Shown in pieces: positions 5,786 to 8,671 of a stretch of DNA of 8,671 bases. A model generated the notes under the pieces. That model was not told the origin of the DNA and did not search any database. It saw nothing but the letters and a program-made list of their open reading frames with translations. This stretch comes from Paraktedonobacter sp035294465 (GTDB taxonomy: Bacteria > Chloroflexota > Ktedonobacteria > Ktedonobacterales > Ktedonobacteraceae): positions 1 through 8,671 of the forward strand of contig DATGKW010000247.1 in assembly GCA_035294465.1 (NCBI GenBank), written 5' to 3'. Each line of letters opens with the position of its first letter. The stretch's first letter is position 1. The translations under genes and the position numbers were made by a program.

Positions 5786-5794
5786 TGCTATACT
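5786..5794 (+). promoter_or_regulatory. Extended -10 promoter of the membrane protein gene
   Basis: TGCTATACT carries both the TG extension and a good -10 hexamer (TATACT, 5789-5794). The -35 region is poor, which is common for extended -10 promoters. A start near 5801 rules out the GTG at 5761 as initiation codon and supports the ATG at 5830. Confidence 0.55.
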
Positions 5795-5829
5795 GGTCAC
5801 GCGCAAAATCGATGGAGAGGCATTACCTG

Positions 5830-6819
5830 ATGGTAGAGCAAGAGCAGAAGTCGAAATCGTTGCAAGAGCAGGCAAAGCTCAAGGATGTTCCGGCGGTCTG
5901 GCCGCCACCTCCGCGCCGGCGGCCTCGCCAGGGGTCTGCAAAACCTGTGAAAGTGGTGGCCTTGATCCTGGCGCTGCTGCTGATCGCGGGCGGCCTGGGC
6001 CTGTTGATTTATGCAACGACCAACCAGTATAACATGGCGCTGGGAGCGCAGCAGGTCCAGAATATCAGGGCAACCGTGAACAGCCAGGCGACGACCGTTG
6101 GCTCGTTGCGAGCCACGGCCCAGCCCCTGGCGACGGCCCAGGCGCGTATTTATGCCACGGCCACGGCTCAGGCGCAGTCCTCAGTTACGGTTCCTACCGT
6201 CGGCATTGCGGCCACGGCCACAGCTACGACGATGGAAAGCCAGTTGACCCAGGATACCGCAGGCACTCCCGCGCTAGATGATCCGCTCAGCGATAACAGT
6301 ATGGGCAACCAGTGGGATACCGGCTACAGCGACAATAACAATACCGGCTGCAACTTTGTAAACAGCAGTTACCAGGTTCAGGAAGCCCTGCCCGGCTTTC
6401 TGCACACTTGCTTCGCCGATACCACAAACTTTCGCAATTTCGTCTACCAGGTCTCCATGACAATCACTGCGGGCAATGGGGGCGGCATCCTCTTTCGCGC
6501 GAATGCACTCAAAGGACAGTATTATCTGTTCAGGATCGACATCAATGGAAATTATGCATTCGAGCTTTACAATGGGAATGCTTATACCCTGCTGGCCAGC
6601 GGAACAAATTCAGCGATCACAACTGGCCTCGACTCGTTCAATACCCTGGCCGTGATCGCCGATAAAGGGACGTTCTCGCTCTTTGTGAACTCGTCCTATG
6701 TGGCCGGAGCGAGCGACAATACATTGAGTAGCGGCGAGATCGGCATGGCTGCCTATAACACAAACCTGCCGGTCACGCTTGATTTTAGCGACGCGCAGGT
6801 GTGGAATCTCTCCTCGTGA
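5830..6819 (+). CDS. Single-pass membrane protein with Ala-Thr linker and jelly-roll-like extracytoplasmic domain
   Basis: A protein of 329 residues. A charged cytoplasmic N-terminus with a Pro/Arg stretch (WPPPPRRRPRQ, 24-34) leads to one membrane span at about 41-61 (VVALILALLLIAGGLGLLIY). An Ala/Thr/Gln-rich spacer follows (about 80-133, with ATATAQAQ and ATATATT). The C-terminal ~180 residues are rich in beta-type sequence with Gly, Asn and aromatic residues, such as NGGGILFRANALKGQYYLFRI (split at 216-236), NYAFELYNG (241-249) and SGEIGMAAYN (301-310). This pattern is that of concanavalin A-like/DUF1080 (LamG-like) domains, which often bind or cleave carbohydrates; no catalytic residues could be assigned. 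Orientation: N-inside, C-outside by the positive-inside rule. The ATG at 5830 has GGAGAGG ten nt upstream. Its substrate is unknown. Confidence 0.8.
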   Translation: MVEQEQKSKSLQEQAKLKDVPAVWPPPPRRRPRQGSAKPVKVVALILALLLIAGGLGLLIYATTNQYNMALGAQQVQNIRATVNSQATTVGSLRATAQPLATAQARIYATATAQAQSSVTVPTVGIAATATATTMESQLTQDTAGTPALDDPLSDNSMGNQWDTGYSDNNNTGCNFVNSSYQVQEALPGFLHTCFADTTNFRNFVYQVSMTITAGNGGGILFRANALKGQYYLFRIDINGNYAFELYNGNAYTLLASGTNSAITTGLDSFNTLAVIADKGTFSLFVNSSYVAGASDNTLSSGEIGMAAYNTNLPVTLDFSDAQVWNLSS

Positions 6820-6911
6820 TGTTTTTTTGCGTCATATGCGTGAAAATACCAGAGAGAACCGCTTCAGCATGCTCTCTCCCGCTTTATCAGGGAGCGCCCG
6901 CCCTACACGAA
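6820..6911. other. Non-coding stretch with a T7 run and two competing hairpins
   Basis: Right after the stop of the membrane protein gene is a run of seven T (6822-6828) without a clear hairpin before it. Further on, AGAGAG (6851-6856) can pair with CTCTCT (6872-6877), or CTCCC (6876-6880) with GGGAG (6890-6894); these exclude each other. They may together end the upstream transcript. No protein-like ORF was seen on either strand. Confidence 0.35.
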
Positions 6912-7042
6912 TGATATAATACACTGTCCCTGCCAGCGGAAGCGACGGGCGTTTCATCGTGCTGGCAGGCTGATCACACGGCACGCGGCCCGCGCTGAAG
7001 CGGGGCAGAGCACGATCAATCGGCTCTCTCTGGCAGTTTTCA
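6912..7042 (+). ncRNA. Candidate small structured RNA behind an extended -10 promoter
   Basis: TGATATAAT (6912-6920) is a perfect extended -10 element with no ORF behind it. The expected transcript from about 6927 folds into tandem hairpins: CCTGCCAGC (6929-6937) with GCTGGCAGG (6961-6969), enclosing GAAGCG/CGTTTC; CCCGC (6989-6993) with GCGGG (7000-7004); and AGAGC-a-CGA (7007-7015) with TCGGCTCT (7020-7027), followed by TTTT at 7037-7040. CTGCCA at 6930 can alternatively pair with TGGCAG at 7031-7036, closing the whole RNA. It matches no RNA family I recognise (no tRNA, SRP, 6S or RNase P signature). It could also be a leader element read into the serS region. Confidence 0.4.
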
Positions 7043-7126
7043 TATATACGGTGCATAGTTCCTATCTCGATAGAGAAATTAGCCGGATTCACTGAAGCTT
7101 GCCCCCGGTTCCCATTCTCTCTGCAC

Positions 7127-7155
7127 TTGACAGGAGGGGAAGCTGCTGCTATCCT
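7127..7155 (+). promoter_or_regulatory. Sigma70 promoter of the serS T-box transcript
   Basis: A consensus -35 TTGACA (7127-7132) and -10 TATCCT (7150-7155) are separated by 17 nt. The expected start near 7162 lies about 20 nt before the first T-box helix, as is usual for T-box leaders. Confidence 0.75.
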
Positions 7156-7181
7156 AAGCACCATCAGAAAAGAATAGCATG

Positions 7182-7414
7182 CGATGAACGGGACAAGTAT
7201 TCCGCGCCGGTCAAAAGAGAGCTGCGGGCAGGTGTAACGCAGCGGCCTGGCCGGAAGAAATCCACCCGCGAGCGTGCGCGAAGAGCGTCAACGGCGGCCT
7301 CCGTTATCAGGCAAGAATGAGTTCCGCCGCGCTATCTGTGGCGGAAGAACGAAGGTGGTACCACGACTTCAGGTGTTTCACGCTGTCGTCCTTGCGAGGA
7401 TGACGGCGTTTTTT
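7182..7414 (+). ncRNA. T-box riboswitch (serine, specifier UCC)
   Basis: A complete transcriptional T-box leader. Stem I: base CGGG (7189-7192) with CCCG (7265-7268); the AGTA of the S-turn at 7196-7199; the specifier codon TCC (Ser) at 7261-7263 after GAAGAAA and before a purine; the distal AGAGAGC motif (7216-7222) with hairpin GCTGCG/CGCAGC (7221-7226, 7238-7243) and GGTGTAA loop. Stem II candidate: AACGG/CCGTT (7290-7294, 7301-7305). Stem III: TTCCGCC/GGCGGAA (7322-7328, 7340-7346). T-box element AAGGTGGTACCACG (7352-7365), 12 of 14 to consensus. The antiterminator pairs AAGG (7352-7355) with CCTT (7390-7393) and ACGAC (7363-7367) with GTCGT (7385-7389). Uncharged tRNA-Ser with a GGA anticodon should pair at both the specifier and the UGGU bulge, favouring serS expression. 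Confidence 0.95.
7381..7414 (+). terminator. T-box regulatory terminator
   Basis: A 12-pair stem (7381-7392 with 7397-7408, including two G-U pairs, loop TGCG) followed by six T (7409-7414). Its 5' arm contains the GTCGTCC bases that also form the 3' side of the antiterminator, so the two folds exclude each other. It stops transcription about 45 nt before serS when tRNA-Ser is charged. Confidence 0.9.
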
Positions 7415-7460
7415 ATTGCTGTACGATAAAGACTTTTTGGAGACGGAAGGATGGATGGTT

Positions 7461-8671
7461 ATGTTAGACCTGGCATTTATTCGCACGAACCCTGAGCAGA
7501 TCAAAGAGGCTTGCCGGCTGAAGAACAACAGCCTGGATGTTGATCACTTGCTGGACCTTGATCGGCAGGTGCTGGCCTTGCAGCGTCAGGTGGAGGAGAG
7601 CCGCGCCGAGCAAAACCGGCTCTCGAAGCGCATGCGGGAAGCGGGCAAAGACAAAGAGCTGCGCGATCAACTGATCGCAGAGGGCAAAAGGCTTTCGGAA
7701 CAGATCAAAGCCTGGGAACCGGAACTGAACAGATTGTTGGAAGAGCGCCAGCAGTTGCTCTACCTGGTGCCCAACATCCCCGATCCCGACTCGCCTATCG
7801 GTAAGGACGAAGACGACAACGTCCCGATCAAATACTGGGGCGAGCAGCCGCGCTTCGATTTTGAGCCGCTGGACCACTACGCGCTGATGCAGAAGCTCGA
7901 TCTTGTCGATATCGAGCGCGGCGTCAAAGTCGCAGGCGCGCGCAGCTACGTGTTGAAAGGCGACGCTGTGCGCCTGGAAATGGCCCTGATGAATTTCGCC
8001 ATGGATCGCCTCTCGCGCAAGGGCTTCACACCGCTGATCGTGCCGGCGATGGCGCGTGAATTCTGCTTCATCGGCAACGGCCAGTTTCCTAAAGGCCGCG
8101 ACCAGGTCTACGCGATTGAAGGCGAGGATACTTTCCTGGTCGGCACGGCGGAGGTATCGATTACCGGCATGTACAAGGACGAGATCTTCAAGGCCGAAGA
8201 TCTGCCCGTAACCCTGGTCGGCTTCTGCCCCTGCTTTCGCCAGGAAGCGGGCACCTATGGCAAGGATACACGCGGCGTCTTCCGCATCCACCAGTTTAAC
8301 AAAGTTGAGCAGTACGTCATTTGCGAGGCCAGCCACGAAGAGTCGGTGCGCTGGCACGAGCAGTTACTGAAGAACTCGGAGGAGCTGGTTCAGGCGTTGG
8401 AACTGCCCTATCGCGTCATGAACGTCTGCACCGGCGACATGGGTGACGGCAAAGTCGGCATGTACGACCTGGAGTGCTGGCTGCCCAGCGAGGGACGCTA
8501 TCGCGAGACCCATTCGTGCTCGTACTTCCACGACTGGCAGGCCCGCCGCGTCAACATGCGCTATCGCGACGAGGAGGGCAAGCTGCGTTTCGTCCACACC
8601 CTGAACAATACCGCCATCGCCTCGCCGCGCATCCTGCTGCCTCTGCTCGAAATCCATCAGCAAGCCGATGG
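7461..8671 (+). CDS. serS: Seryl-tRNA synthetase (3' end outside window)
   Basis: A cytosolic class II aminoacyl-tRNA synthetase that charges tRNA-Ser with serine. 403 residues are present, and the usual length is about 420-430, so only the tail is missing. The start MLDLAFIRTNPEQIKE is typical. Residues about 30-100 form the antiparallel coiled-coil arm that binds the long variable arm of tRNA-Ser. The catalytic domain shows the TAE serine-binding motif (GTAEV, 228-232), motif 2 CFRQEAGTYGKDTRG (258-272) with HQFNKVE (277-283), and motif 3 HTLNNTAIASPRILLPLLE (379-397), in which R390 is the ATP-binding arginine. The LNNTAIASPR form resembles the Thermus enzyme rather than the LNGSGLAVGR form of E. 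coli. The ATG at 7461 follows GGAAGG (7445-7450) by ten nt; an in-frame ATG at 7455 is too close to it. Expression is controlled by the T-box upstream. Confidence 0.97.
   Translation, partial: MLDLAFIRTNPEQIKEACRLKNNSLDVDHLLDLDRQVLALQRQVEESRAEQNRLSKRMREAGKDKELRDQLIAEGKRLSEQIKAWEPELNRLLEERQQLLYLVPNIPDPDSPIGKDEDDNVPIKYWGEQPRFDFEPLDHYALMQKLDLVDIERGVKVAGARSYVLKGDAVRLEMALMNFAMDRLSRKGFTPLIVPAMAREFCFIGNGQFPKGRDQVYAIEGEDTFLVGTAEVSITGMYKDEIFKAEDLPVTLVGFCPCFRQEAGTYGKDTRGVFRIHQFNKVEQYVICEASHEESVRWHEQLLKNSEELVQALELPYRVMNVCTGDMGDGKVGMYDLECWLPSEGRYRETHSCSYFHDWQARRVNMRYRDEEGKLRFVHTLNNTAIASPRILLPLLEIHQQAD

Noticed and set aside
5761..5829. GTG start for the membrane protein gene at 5761
   Set aside because: An extended -10 promoter at 5786-5794 lies downstream of that codon, so it would not be in the transcript; the ATG at 5830 has its own GGAGAGG.
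6920..7126. A tRNA or other classical RNA gene in the serS upstream gap
   Set aside because: No T-arm (GTTCGAAT-like) sequence, CCA end, or SRP/RNase P signature could be found, so only an unassigned structured RNA is proposed.
6832..7164. A 110-codon minus-strand open frame in the gap before serS
   Set aside because: It runs through the serS promoter and the structured RNA region, and its residues do not look like a folded protein.
7464..8357. A 297-codon open frame on the minus strand opposite serS
   Set aside because: It lies wholly antisense to an unmistakable seryl-tRNA synthetase, has no ribosome binding site of note, and its sequence shows the repetitive Leu/Ala/Val/Arg pattern of a reverse-frame shadow in GC-rich DNA.

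Overview
The window looks like chromosomal DNA of a Gram-positive-type or Chloroflexota bacterium, most likely of the Ktedonobacteria class. This placement is an inference from four things: moderately high GC, an XRE regulator fused to a TPR-like domain, a membrane-anchored protein with an Ala-Thr-Ala spacer and a jelly-roll-like domain, and a T-box-controlled serS whose protein resembles the Thermus-type enzyme. No rRNA, tRNA, IS element or CRISPR array was seen.

Layout. Positions 1-220 hold the probable tail of an unidentified + strand gene and a good intrinsic terminator. Positions 276-1451 (-) encode an XRE-family HTH regulator with a long TPR-like helical domain; its promoter and a perfect 13-bp palindrome at the predicted transcription start suggest autoregulation. 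Divergent from it are two short overlapping + strand ORFs (1565-1849 and 1728-1991) ending at a strong bidirectional hairpin. Convergent to these, 2051-3079 (-) is a short-type 6-phosphogluconate dehydrogenase (gnd), with a promoter embedded in inverted repeats.

The centre of the window (3330-5098, -) is a two-gene operon. It encodes an actin-fold ATPase of the ParM/StbA class with an unusual ~57-residue N-terminal extension, followed 11 nt later by a small protein with a ribbon-helix-helix-like N-terminus and a possible amphipathic C-terminal helix. The arrangement matches type II (ParM-ParR) plasmid partition systems, but it sits among housekeeping genes. This is the most interesting locus here. 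It has a structured 5' leader of about 230 nt, and its promoter seems to overlap that of a divergent gene.

That divergent gene (5407-5718, +) encodes a DUF59/MIP18 (SufT-like) iron-sulfur assembly factor. Next, with its own extended -10 promoter, is a single-pass membrane protein with an extracytoplasmic beta-sandwich-like domain (5830-6819, +). The 641-bp gap before serS holds a possible small structured RNA behind a TGATATAAT promoter element (about 6927-7042). It then holds a clear sigma70 promoter and a complete transcriptional T-box riboswitch (7182-7414) with serine specifier UCC, controlling serS (7461 to beyond the window end). The T-box should let serS be read through only when uncharged tRNA-Ser accumulates.
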